NCBI GenBank assembly: GCA_040349255.1
Contig: JBEQUE010000218.1
Location: forward strand, 61,901 to 125,900
Reading direction: 5' to 3'
From: DATMER01 sp040349255
GTDB lineage: Bacteria > Acidobacteriota > Thermoanaerobaculia > Multivoradales > UBA5704
Length of the DNA: 64,000 nt
Below, one piece after another: positions 55,353-63,437 of the stretch (position 1 is the stretch's first letter; each line of letters opens with the position of its first letter). The position numbers were made by a program, and so were the translations under genes. The notes beneath the pieces are model-generated. The model saw nothing but the letters and a program-made list of their open reading frames with translations. It was not told the DNA's origin and ran no database searches.

Positions 55353-55503
55353 AGCCCTCGCCGCCCTCCGGATCTTCTGTGAGGCCGCCCGGCGCGAAAC
55401 GGCCACGGTGGGGCTTGCCCGGCGTGTGATCCGGTTCCTCCATCGGTCGCAGCACGACCCCGAGCTGAAGTTCGATGAAACCGGGGAGGACGAGGCTCCA
55501 TGA
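55353..55503 (+). pseudogene. Out-of-frame C-terminal remainder of the gene at 54120
   Basis: In the frame ending with TGA at 55503 the sequence reads LAALRIFCEAARRETATVGL and RRVIRFLHRSQHDPELKFD, nearly identical to the C-terminus of the intact paralogue at 57355. It has no start of its own. Confidence 0.85.
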
Positions 55504-55529
55504 AGACCTCGGCCTCCCCGCTGACTCAC

Positions 55530-55817
55530 TTATCTACTGCAGCCACCAAAGGGATCGATGCAGCCGGCATCATCCGTGCTCGCCGGGCTGGCGGCCGGCG
55601 GCCCGGCCTTTGGCGATGTCTTGCCCCAGGGATCGATATCACCAGCATCGTTCTCCCAGAAAGCCTTGAAGAAGGCCTCAAGCTGGCCAACGATGCGCGC
55701 CAGGCCACCGGTCTCCCGGTTGACATGGGAGGAGCGGGGCTCCGCGGCGGATGCCGCCGAGGCTCCCAGGCACAGGCAGAGACAGACCGGAACGAGCAGG
55801 CTCCGAAACATACGCAT
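55530..55817 (-). CDS. Small exported peptide precursor with repeated DAGxIDP(W/F)G motif
   Basis: The 95-residue product starts at ATG 55817 behind a near-ideal AAGGAGG site. It has a signal peptide (MRMFRSLLVPVCLCLCLGAS, cleavage near residue 24). The mature part ends with two copies of a 9-residue motif: DAGDIDPWG (57-65) and DAGCIDPFG (83-91), the second between two Cys (86, 93). Size, export and a repeated short motif near the C-terminus fit a pheromone or bacteriocin-like precursor. It lies opposite in direction between the two XRE/helical-repeat genes, 137 bp from the start of the intact one. Confidence 0.75.
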   Translation of the reverse strand: MRMFRSLLVPVCLCLCLGASAASAAEPRSSHVNRETGGLARIVGQLEAFFKAFWENDAGDIDPWGKTSPKAGPPAASPASTDDAGCIDPFGGCSR

Positions 55818-55954
55818 GCTTCCTCCTTCTCCGGGAGGCGGCCGGGACGAGCCGCCATTGGCTGCACGGCCGGCCTCCAAGGGGTAATGGTGTCCCGGAT
55901 CGGTGAGGAAATCCCGGCGAGAGCGATGCAGCTTCTTCCAAAGGAGAGGATCCT

Positions 55955-57355
55955 GTGACGAACGAGACGAAAGTGGACCAGAACAAACGGCTGCTCTACA
56001 TGCTCGTTCGCGGCGACATGGACCTGGACCAGACGGGTTTTGCCGCCGCCACACGGACCTCGGCCAGCCAGGTCTCGGTCTACCTGCATGGGGACAGGAC
56101 AGTGCCGGATGTCGTGCTCGAACGAGCAGTGGACGCCCGCCCGTTCCCACGGACTCTGGTGCGGCCTGCCCTGCGCGCTATCCGCTCCTTTCGGGCTGCC
56201 GCCCGGGGCTGGTCGCGAGTTGACCGGGCTCTTTCCGAGACGTATTTCGCCGAATTGCTCGCCTGGAGTGGGGAGACCCTGGAGATGATCTTCACAACTG
56301 CTGCGCCGGCTACTCCGCAGCGCGCAGCCACCGCTCCCTCGCCGATGGATCGGGACCTTGCGGCGCAGCTCTGGCCCCGCCTGGAGCCGCGCAATGCGCG
56401 GCAGCGTCTGGCCATGATCGAGGAGATCGAGGAGATCCAGATCTGGTCGCTCTGCGAGCTTGTCGCGGCGAAGAGTATCGAGATGGCTCCGAGCAGCCCC
56501 GCGCAGGCCCTGGAGCTGGCCGAGCTGGCGCTCCGCATCGCCGAGCTGTGCCAAGGCGACGAGGAGCTACGCTTGTCAGCCCGCGGCTACGCCTGGTTTC
56601 ACATCGCCAACGCCCGCCGCGTGGCGAACGACCTTCCGGGCAGCGATGTAGCCCTTGTCACCGCGACGACCCTCTGGTCGGCCGACGCTTCTGAAAAATC
56701 AGGACTTTTCAACGAGGCTATTGTTCTTGGGTTGGAGGCAACCATCCGGAAATCGCAGCGCCGCTTTTCCGAAGCCAATGAGCGGCTCGCGGAGGCTTTG
56801 GTTGCCGACCGTGGAGATCTCCGAGGAAAACTGCTTTTGCAAAAGGCACAACTCTTGGGAGCGCTCGGCGAAGTTGAGTCCTCAACAGAAGTTCTTCGCG
56901 AGGCGCTCTCTCACATCAACGAGGAGTTGGAACCTCGGCCGACGCTCGGCGTGCGCTGTCGATTCCTCTTCAACCTTTGCTTGCAAGGCCGTGCAGCAGA
57001 GGCAGCGCCTCACCTTCCGGAGACGCAGGCACTCGCCGAAAGGCTCGGACAAGCCGTAGACCTGATCCAGGTGGCCTTCATCGCCGCAAAAATCGCCGCC
57101 GGGACCGGACATGTCAAGGAAGCCGAGAAGGCTTTCGAGCAGACCCGGGAGAGATTCGCCTCGCTCGAGCCTCCGCTGGCTCTCGACTATGCGCAGGTGA
57201 GCCTGGACCTGGCCGCTCTCCGGATCTTCTGCGAAGCCGCCCGGCGCGAGGCCGCCACGGTGGAGCTCGCAAGACGCGTGATCCGGTTCCTTCACCGATC
57301 GCAGCACGATCTCGAGCTGAAGTTCGAGGAAACCGGCGAGGCCGAGGCTCTGTGA
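55955..57355 (+). CDS. XRE-like regulator with helical-repeat domain (intact paralogue)
   Basis: The 466-residue protein has an N-terminal HTH-like segment (KRLLYMLVRGDMDLDQTGFA, then TSASQVSVYLHGDRTVPDV), more diverged from XRE than in the paralogue, then a TPR-like helical repeat domain (about residues 150-460). From about residue 170 on it is very similar to the gene at 54120, including GYAWFHIANARRVANDLPGSD. GTG 55955 follows AAAGGAGAGG. The layout of HTH plus helical repeats beside a small secreted peptide resembles RRNPP receptors. Ligand and targets are unknown. Confidence 0.85.
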   Translation: MTNETKVDQNKRLLYMLVRGDMDLDQTGFAAATRTSASQVSVYLHGDRTVPDVVLERAVDARPFPRTLVRPALRAIRSFRAAARGWSRVDRALSETYFAELLAWSGETLEMIFTTAAPATPQRAATAPSPMDRDLAAQLWPRLEPRNARQRLAMIEEIEEIQIWSLCELVAAKSIEMAPSSPAQALELAELALRIAELCQGDEELRLSARGYAWFHIANARRVANDLPGSDVALVTATTLWSADASEKSGLFNEAIVLGLEATIRKSQRRFSEANERLAEALVADRGDLRGKLLLQKAQLLGALGEVESSTEVLREALSHINEELEPRPTLGVRCRFLFNLCLQGRAAEAAPHLPETQALAERLGQAVDLIQVAFIAAKIAAGTGHVKEAEKAFEQTRERFASLEPPLALDYAQVSLDLAALRIFCEAARREAATVELARRVIRFLHRSQHDLELKFEETGEAEAL

Positions 57356-57405
57356 CGGCCCGGCCTCGCCCTCGCGAGGACCAAAAGCGCCTTACGGGCT
57401 CTGAC

Positions 57406-57816
57406 TCAAGCCGCGCCCTGCGTGAGCTCGCGGATGGCTGCGTGCGCAGCAGCCCAGGCATCCCAAACGACAGAGCACCATTGATGAATCGCGGCATCCC
57501 GCTCCGGGCCGGCGGGCCGTTGCAGGACATCGTGAACCGTCATGCGGCCTCGATCCGCCGGGATGGGCAACTCCGGCCATGATCTTTTGTGTCGGGCGAG
57601 CTTCATGTGGAAGTCCTGCACCTGTCTGCCACTGAAGCCCAGCTCGACATGAAGTTGCAGCCCGACCAGGCCAAAGACAAGCTTGATCGGCTTGTCCTCA
57701 GCCGTGGCGGTCTGAGCGGCGAAAGCGTCTACGGCGTGCTGATGAATGAACCCGCCCCGCGGCTGGGAAAGTGTGTAGTAGGAAAGCTCGTGGAAAGCCT
57801 CGAGCGGAGTACTCAA
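57406..57816 (-). CDS. DUF5946-family protein
   Basis: The 136-residue protein has IHQHAVDAFAAQTATAEDKP near the start, FGLVGLQLHVELGFSGRQVQ in the middle and a C-terminal CSVVWDAWAAAHAAIREL, the pattern of DUF5946, small proteins of unknown function. TTG 57816 overlaps the stop of the upstream gene (TTGA); an ATG at 57879 would overlap it by 67 bp and adds residues with no similarity. It is the last gene of a chain that begins with the antitoxin at 58821. Confidence 0.75.
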   Translation of the reverse strand: MSTPLEAFHELSYYTLSQPRGGFIHQHAVDAFAAQTATAEDKPIKLVFGLVGLQLHVELGFSGRQVQDFHMKLARHKRSWPELPIPADRGRMTVHDVLQRPAGPERDAAIHQWCSVVWDAWAAAHAAIRELTQGAA

Positions 57817-58274
57817 GAAAATCTCACTAGAATGGTAAAGAAGCCTGCTATCGCGAGAATCACAGCGAGAACGATGCACCAGTAACCCTGAGCAAAAAAC
57901 CGCTGTGCAACCGCATGCCCTTGGGTTAGAGTGGCATCCAACTGCCTGAGCTCATCGGTTGAGGGCGCCGCATTGGCATTCAAGCGGTAAGCGCGCTCCA
58001 TCTGAAGCAATTCGAGCTGGCTGTTTACGGCGAAAACGACGCAATTCAATAGATTGCCGACGGCCAGGATGAGAAGAATCAAGGCGCCGCAGATGAGGAT
58101 CTTCTCGATCCACCCCATCTGCTGCAGCTTGTCGAAGCTCAAGCCGATGGTTGCCACAATGGTGAGAATGCCTCCCATGGCACCACTGATGTATCGCGAG
58201 TAGCTGCCTTCGAGGATTTCGAGGCTCTTCTTCCAACTGGAAAGGACGAAAAGATCCAGAGATTCCTCAGCCAT
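57813..58274 (-). CDS. Small three-helix membrane protein, unknown function
   Basis: The 153-residue protein has three predicted membrane helices (SGAMGGILTIVATIGLSF, ILICGALILLILAVGNLLNC, WCIVLAVILAIAGFFTIL), and a cytoplasmic or periplasmic helix with MERAYRLNANAAPSTDELRQL. I recognise no family. It overlaps the remnant PIN gene upstream and is coupled to the DUF5946 gene downstream. Local GC content is lower than in most of the window. Confidence 0.65.
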   Translation of the reverse strand: MAEESLDLFVLSSWKKSLEILEGSYSRYISGAMGGILTIVATIGLSFDKLQQMGWIEKILICGALILLILAVGNLLNCVVFAVNSQLELLQMERAYRLNANAAPSTDELRQLDATLTQGHAVAQRFFAQGYWCIVLAVILAIAGFFTILVRFS

Positions 58275-58492
58275 GTGATGGTTTTACCTTTTCTCCGACG
58301 GCTCTCTTCCACCCGTAGTAACGAAGCGCGAGAGGCGATAGCGGCGCGTGCCATGATAGATTCACAATCAGGATATACCTGGACTGGAATGACGACCCTC
58401 TGGTAGAGATCCCGCAACAGGTCAAGGACCCCGATGCTCGCCAGCCCGATAAGCGGGCTTGCATCCGCGATGATGGGGACTGGGTCGCTCAC
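58139..58492 (-). pseudogene. Remnant of a DUF3368 PIN-domain toxin
   Basis: The first 40 residues (IIADASPLIGLASIGVLDLL, then RVVIPVQVY) match the N-terminus of DUF3368 PIN toxins, with the first catalytic Asp. After that similarity stops; the frame runs on as an unrelated Arg/Ser-rich sequence into the membrane-protein gene, so the later catalytic residues are missing. The GTG overlaps the antitoxin stop (GTGA), the standard arrangement for this pair. It is probably a 3'-deleted toxin gene. Confidence 0.7.
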
Positions 58493-58821
58493 AGAGCGAT
58501 CTTGAGCTCGTCCGCCAACTCCTCCGGCGGGTAGTCCACAGCCGGAATGCCGGCTTCAGCCAGCAGCTCCATGAATTCCTCGATCGACACTTCAGCCACC
58601 CTGGAAGCCTGGGAGAGGGTCAGCCGACCGCCCTCGAACAGGTGCAGAGCGAGGGATCGATGTACGCCCAGAGACAGGAGGCGTTCGTCGAAAGGCACCG
58701 CCAAAGCCGCGGGCTTGCCATGCTTGGTGATCAGCGCCAAGCGCCCCTCTTCGGCGTCCCGCAGCAGATCTCCGGATCTCTGGCGCAGGTCTCGCACGGT
58801 GAATACGTCAAGGGATTCCAT
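58489..58821 (-). CDS. Antitoxin: Phd/YefM-like N-terminus joined to a UPF0175 domain
   Basis: The 110-residue protein starts MESLDVFTVRDLRQRSGDLL, a Phd/YefM-like DNA-binding fold, then shows LALHLFEGGRLTLSQASRVAEV and EEFMELLAEAGIPAVDY, the UPF0175 pattern found with DUF3368 PIN toxins. GGAAGGAC precedes ATG 58821. Its partner toxin is a remnant, so this is an orphan antitoxin that may regulate the downstream genes. Confidence 0.85.
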   Translation of the reverse strand: MESLDVFTVRDLRQRSGDLLRDAEEGRLALITKHGKPAALAVPFDERLLSLGVHRSLALHLFEGGRLTLSQASRVAEVSIEEFMELLAEAGIPAVDYPPEELADELKIAL

Positions 58822-59202
58822 AAGAGTCCTTCCAGGATTGTGCCCACAAAACCGGGGCACTATGATTATTGCACGGCAGATCCTCCGTTGCAGCGGCCGC
58901 TGCCGACCCTGGAGGAGTATCTGCAGAAATGCCTGACGCCGGAGGCTTGCGAAGCTCCTCCGCAAACCTCCGGCCCGGTCCGCGTGCTTCCCGGTCGGCG
59001 GACCTGCAGGCACGGGACGGCGGAGGCCTTGGACACGGCGGCCGCCATCCACCCAAGTTGTCAATGAGCTGTTGGCCTCCACGAAGCCCGAGGCTCCCCG
59101 GAAATCCCCTGCAACAGACTTCTACGGCCGTATCTGCCGAGCCGTCGCCTTGTCGACGGCTCGACGCTCTTGTTCGTCACGACTCAAGGCTGCGTTGCCG
59201 CG
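58822..59202. other. Intergenic region before the antitoxin gene
   Basis: The region holds TAATCAT/CATAGT boxes that could serve the antitoxin promoter on the minus strand. The ORFs across 58870-59200 show no similarity and have atypical composition. I see no gene. Confidence 0.5.
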
Positions 59203-59503
59203 GATAACTCGAAATCGCGGCGGATAACGTTACCTCGCGGCGGATAACCTTGTTTTGCGGCCGATAAGGTTGAATCGGCACGGATAACTCTGTTTTCCCG
59301 TGGATAACCTTGTTCCGGCCTGGATAAGCCTGTCTGGCCGTGAAACAAGCTTGTCGCGGCCTGGATAAGGGAAATCCGCCGCGGATAACGTTGAAACGGC
59401 GCGGATAAGCCCTTTTTCCGGCAGATAAGCTTGTGTTGCCGTGGACAAGCCCATGTTGCGGTGGATAAGCTTCCGTCGCCGCAAACAAGCTCACGTCGTC
59501 TCC
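59203..59503. repeat. Second 20-bp tandem array, 15 units
   Basis: GATAA (or GACAA/AACAA) recurs every 20 bp from 59203 to 59484, with a single one-base insertion before the unit at 59344. The unit is close to GATAAGCTTGTTTCGCCGCG, the same family as 2013-2292. Conservation of period is higher than conservation of sequence. No spacers, no coding potential (20 is not a multiple of three). The array lies downstream of the gene ending at 59870 and upstream of the antitoxin promoter. Confidence 0.9.
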
Positions 59504-59869
59504 GAGATGCCATCTCGCCCCTCCTCCCGCCGCGGCCCAAGATCGGCCCAATATCGGCCCGATACCGGCGGCTCCAAGGTCTCCTCTATATAAGTTGCCG
59601 CAGGGGCCGTTTTTTTGACAACGGAGCCAAAGTTTTTTTGGCCCCGCCGTGAGCTACCCGGGTCGTTTTGGGAATTATTTCCCAATTTTGAAGGGGGCGG
59701 CTCGGATTGGCCAATGGGCGAGTATCTTCGGCAACGGTTTTGTGGACAGGTCCGTATAACGAGGACTTGATGGCTCGCCGCCCAGCTTGCGGGCTGGGCA
59801 GTCAGCCTGGGTTCATTGATAACTGATTCACCGTCGTAGCCGGGGGGCTGAGGCTCGCCAGCCCCCGGC
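59504..59869. other. AT-richer intergenic region with short palindromes
   Basis: Distinctive parts are repeated ATCGGCCC words (59530-59570), CTATATAAG, two T7 tracts near 59610-59640, a perfect palindrome TGGGAA-TTAT-TTCCCA (59669-59684) and ATTGGCCAAT (59706-59715). Close to the next gene GCCGGGGGGCT pairs with AGCCCCCGGC (about 59840-59870), without a T-run. No gene is supported. Confidence 0.55.
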
Positions 59870-61933
59870 CTACGCCGGCCGGAAGTATTGCGGCATCGAG
59901 GCCACTTCCACCTCGGCGCCGTCCGGCAGGCGGACCCGGACCGCTCCGGCCGTGCTCCAGCCCACCAGCACCCCGGCGCCGTCCGGTCGGCGGAAGCGCC
60001 AGAGGCGGGCGGGCTCCGGGACGGGCAGCACGGTTTCCAGGCGGCTCCCCTCCAGCTCCTGGATGAGGGCCCGGAAGGCGTGGAAGGCGGGGCGGCGGCG
60101 CAGCTCTCCCGGCGCGACCGGATCGACCAGGCCGTAGCCCTTGGCGATCATCTGCCACCAGAAGACCCGTTCGACCGCCCCGGTCCCGAGCGCCAGGAGG
60201 TAGTAGCGGACCAGGTAGTCCGCGGCCTCCTCCTCGCCCACCGACACCGCCCGGCCGGCCGGCGAGTGCGGGCCTTCGCGGAGCGGCCAGTTCACCTCGG
60301 TGATCCAGCAGCGGCCGGTCGAGTTGCGCGAGGTGTCGGCGATGGCCTTCAGCAGCAGGACCTTGCCCTCCGTGTCGAGCCCGGCCTGGCGGTTCTCGGG
60401 GGCGCCGCGGCGGTCCACGTAGAGCAGGGCCGAGACGGCGTCGAAGTGGAGGCCGGGGCGCTTCAGGTTGAGCGCCGCCGCCGTGACGTGGTACTCGAAG
60501 TCGATCACCGACGGCCCGAGGATCTCCACGCCCGGATGACGGCGGAGGACGTCGGATGCCTCCTCCATCAGCCGGAGGTACTCGCCCAGGCTCCAGACCC
60601 CCCACTTGCTCCGGTTGATCGCCTGTCCCACCTGGAAGCGCGCGCCATACGGGATGAAGCGGGCGCCGATCTCCTCGATCGACCGCCGCCAGCGCCGGGG
60701 GTCGCGCACCAGGTCGCGGTTCTGCGGCAGGGCGAAGGTCAGCTCCAGCCCCCTTCCATGAAGCTCGCGCGCCAATTCCTCCTCGGCGGCATGGTCGTCC
60801 TCCCAGGGGTGGAGGCGGACGAGGACGTGCTTCGCGCCCAGCTCTTCGATCAGGCCGAGCAGGGCCTCGGGATCGTCCGGCCACGGGCGCACGGCCACGC
60901 CGCAGCCCCGGAAGTCGATCGGCTTCCGGTGAAGCTCGCGCTTCAGCTCCTTGTACCGGGCCCGGATGCGCGGCAAGGCCGCGGCCACGACCGCGGCCTC
61001 CTTCGCGTGCGCGCCAGCGTCGCCAAGGCGGACCCGGAGCTTGTCGAGCCGGCCGGCGTGCTGGTGCGGCTGGTCGGAGAGGTGGTCCCAGACCGCCCGG
61101 TCCCGGATCGAAGCTCCTGCCGGAGCCTCCGGGATGTGGACGTGCGCCTTCCTCGGCACGAGCAGCTCCTTGAGGCGCCGGCCGCCGCCGCGGACCCGCT
61201 GCTTGGTGCGGTTCTTCAGGAGGAAGGCGTGGTGATAGTAGAGATAGAGGACGCGGCTGCGCTCCGGACCGTAGCCGGACAGGAAGATCTCCTGGTGCTC
61301 CGGCCGGAGGACCGGCATGCGCGAGAGATCCCGCATGCGCTCGGACAGGCTCGGAGGCTTGCCGACCCGCGCCCGGTTGAGGTCCACCAGGTAGAGGCCG
61401 TCCGGATGGACCAGCACGTTGCCGCTCGTGAAGTCGCGGAACCAGATCCCCGCGTCGTGCAGCCTCCTCGCCAGGCGGCCGAGGTCCTGGAGGAGCCCCT
61501 CATCCGCATTTCCGGCATTCGCCTCGCGCAGGAGATAGCGCGCCTCGGTGGCGCCCTCGAGCTGCCGGCATATGTAAAAGGACGGCCCTTCGGGCTCGAC
61601 CGACTCGATCCGCATCACCGGCGCGGGAGTCAGGAGGCCGGCGTCCTGGAGAACCAGGGCCACCTTCCAGCTCCGCTCGGCCTTGCTGCCTTTGAGGCGC
61701 CGGTTCAGGCGCGCCTTCGCACCCTGGTTGCGGAACTGCTTGACCACGACGTCCACCGGACCCCGGACGGTCTCCATCCGGGTCACGTAGAGATAGTTGC
61801 GGCCCCAGTGGAGCGTCCTGAGCGAGGACCCGGGATCGGTCAGGCGGCGGACCTCGGCTTCGAGATCGACCGGACGGAGGTCAGGGTCGAGCTCGCCGGT
61901 CCAGCCCGGAAACGAGAAACGCTCCAGGCTCAC
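59870..61933 (-). CDS. Fusion: small-kinase (WaaP/RIO-like) domain plus glycosidase-like domain
   Basis: The 687-residue cytoplasmic protein has an N-terminal protein-kinase-like fold: VVVKQFRNQGAKARLNRRL (candidate ATP-binding Lys), HDAGIWFRDFTSGNVLVHPDGLYLVDLNR (catalytic Asp near residue 166, metal Asn and Asp), as in WaaP/Kdo kinases. Residues about 340-687 look like a TIM-barrel glycosidase (FRGCGVAVRPWPDDPEALLG, CWITEVNWPLREG with a candidate catalytic Glu, RVFWWQMIAKGYGLVDP). No signal peptide is seen. The GTG start overlaps the RNase G stop (GTGA). Domain identities are by motif; substrates are unknown. Confidence 0.75.
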   Translation of the reverse strand: MSLERFSFPGWTGELDPDLRPVDLEAEVRRLTDPGSSLRTLHWGRNYLYVTRMETVRGPVDVVVKQFRNQGAKARLNRRLKGSKAERSWKVALVLQDAGLLTPAPVMRIESVEPEGPSFYICRQLEGATEARYLLREANAGNADEGLLQDLGRLARRLHDAGIWFRDFTSGNVLVHPDGLYLVDLNRARVGKPPSLSERMRDLSRMPVLRPEHQEIFLSGYGPERSRVLYLYYHHAFLLKNRTKQRVRGGGRRLKELLVPRKAHVHIPEAPAGASIRDRAVWDHLSDQPHQHAGRLDKLRVRLGDAGAHAKEAAVVAAALPRIRARYKELKRELHRKPIDFRGCGVAVRPWPDDPEALLGLIEELGAKHVLVRLHPWEDDHAAEEELARELHGRGLELTFALPQNRDLVRDPRRWRRSIEEIGARFIPYGARFQVGQAINRSKWGVWSLGEYLRLMEEASDVLRRHPGVEILGPSVIDFEYHVTAAALNLKRPGLHFDAVSALLYVDRRGAPENRQAGLDTEGKVLLLKAIADTSRNSTGRCWITEVNWPLREGPHSPAGRAVSVGEEEAADYLVRYYLLALGTGAVERVFWWQMIAKGYGLVDPVAPGELRRRPAFHAFRALIQELEGSRLETVLPVPEPARLWRFRRPDGAGVLVGWSTAGAVRVRLPDGAEVEVASMPQYFRPA

Positions 61934-63423
61934 ACTTCGACCACGTCGAAGCGCTCGTGGTGCATCTCGGGGTCGCTCTGGAGGAGGATGTGCACGCCGA
62001 GCGACCGCTCCAGCTCGGTCAGGATGGCGCGCTCCTCCTGCTGCAGGGCGCGGGCGATCTCGGGGTTGACCCGCAGGAGGACCTCGGACTGGCCCATCCG
62101 GCCACGCAGGTGGAGCAGCTCCTTGCGCAGGTTGAGGCAGATCGTGGCGATCGACTTGATGCGGCCGCGGCCCGAGCAGTAGGGGCAGGGCTGGGTGAGC
62201 AGCCGCTCCAGGTTCGCCCGGCTGCGCTTGCGGGTGATCTCGACCAGGCCGAACTCGGAGATGTTGAGCACCTTGGTCTTCGCGCGGTCCTTGCGCAGCT
62301 CGCCTTCGAGCGCGGTGAAGACCTGCTCGCGGTGCTCCTGCTCGATCATGTCGATCAGGTCGATCACGATGATACCGCCCAGGTCGCGCAGCCGGATCTG
62401 GCGGACGATCTCCTGCACGGCCTCCAGGTTGGTCTGGAGGACCGTGTCCTCCAGGTTGCTCTGGCCCACGAAGCGGCCGGTGTTGACGTCGATCGCGACC
62501 AGCGCCTCGGTCGGGTTGATCACGATGTAGCCGCCGGACTTGAGCCAGACCTTGCTCTTGAGCGCGGCTTCGATCTGTTCCTCGATGCCGAACTGCTCGA
62601 AGAGAGTGGCCTCCTGGCGGAACAGCTTCACCTTGCCGACCAGCCCGGGCTGCACCTGGTCGAGGAACTCGACGATGCGCTCGTAGGTCTCCTCGCCATC
62701 CACCCAGAGCACGGTGTAGTCGCTGCGCAGGAGGTCGCGCACCACCCGCAGCGCCAGGTCCAGGTCCTGGTGCAGGAGCGTCGGCGCCGAGACCTTGCCG
62801 GCGCGCTGGCGGATCTTCTCCCAGAGCCGCGACAGGTAGGTCAGGTCGGTCTCGAACTCCTCCAGCCCCTTGCGTTCGCCCACGGTGCGCACAATCAGGC
62901 CGCCGCCCGGGAGCGGGAGCTGGCCGATCATCGCCAGCAGGCGCTCGCGCTCGGCGTCGTCCTCGATCCGCCGCGACACGCCGAAGTGCTTCACGGTCGG
63001 CAGCAGCACCAGGTAGCGGCCGGGGAGGGTGACGTGCGTGCTGATCCGCGCGCCCTTGTTCGGCAGGGGGTCCTTGACGACCTGGACGATGAGCTCCTGG
63101 CCGGGTTTCAGCAGCTCGTCGATCGACGGCGAGTTGTGGTGGTTGACGTCCTCGGCGCGCGGCTCGTCGATCTCCAGCTCGTCCATGGCCTCGACGTCCG
63201 AGGCCACGTCGCTCACGTAGAGGAAGGCGTCGCGCTCCAGGCCCACGTCCACGAAGGCGGCCTGCATGCCGGGCAGCACGCGGGTCACCCGGCCCTTGTA
63301 GACGTTGCCCACGAGCCCCCGGTGCCGGTGCCGCTCGACGAAGATCTCCGTCAGCCGGTCGTCCTCCAGGACCGCGATCCGCGTCTGGTGCGGATCGCTC
63401 TCGATCAGCATCTTGCAGGTCAA
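61930..63423 (-). CDS. rng: Ribonuclease G/E family protein
   Basis: RNase G processes rRNA and mRNA 5' ends. The 497-residue protein has an S1 domain (GNVYKGRVTRVLPGMQAAFV), the catalytic DNase-I-like region with AIDVNTGRFVG near residue 311 and GGIIVIDLIDM near 353, and the zinc-link CPYCSGRG near 411. The RNase E C-terminal scaffold is absent. TTG 63423 is chosen because GGGAGAG lies just upstream; ATG 63411 is an alternative. It follows rodA by 14 bp, a common arrangement. Confidence 0.95.
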   Translation of the reverse strand: MTCKMLIESDPHQTRIAVLEDDRLTEIFVERHRHRGLVGNVYKGRVTRVLPGMQAAFVDVGLERDAFLYVSDVASDVEAMDELEIDEPRAEDVNHHNSPSIDELLKPGQELIVQVVKDPLPNKGARISTHVTLPGRYLVLLPTVKHFGVSRRIEDDAERERLLAMIGQLPLPGGGLIVRTVGERKGLEEFETDLTYLSRLWEKIRQRAGKVSAPTLLHQDLDLALRVVRDLLRSDYTVLWVDGEETYERIVEFLDQVQPGLVGKVKLFRQEATLFEQFGIEEQIEAALKSKVWLKSGGYIVINPTEALVAIDVNTGRFVGQSNLEDTVLQTNLEAVQEIVRQIRLRDLGGIIVIDLIDMIEQEHREQVFTALEGELRKDRAKTKVLNISEFGLVEITRKRSRANLERLLTQPCPYCSGRGRIKSIATICLNLRKELLHLRGRMGQSEVLLRVNPEIARALQQEERAILTELERSLGVHILLQSDPEMHHERFDVVEV

Positions 63424-63437
63424 GGCCGCTCTCCCGT

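Noticed and set aside
59203..59503. Array as replication origin with DnaA boxes
   Set aside because: Only some units approach TGTGGATAA, usually with CGYGGATAA; no dnaA, dnaN or AT-rich unwinding element accompanies either array. Kept only as one hypothesis.
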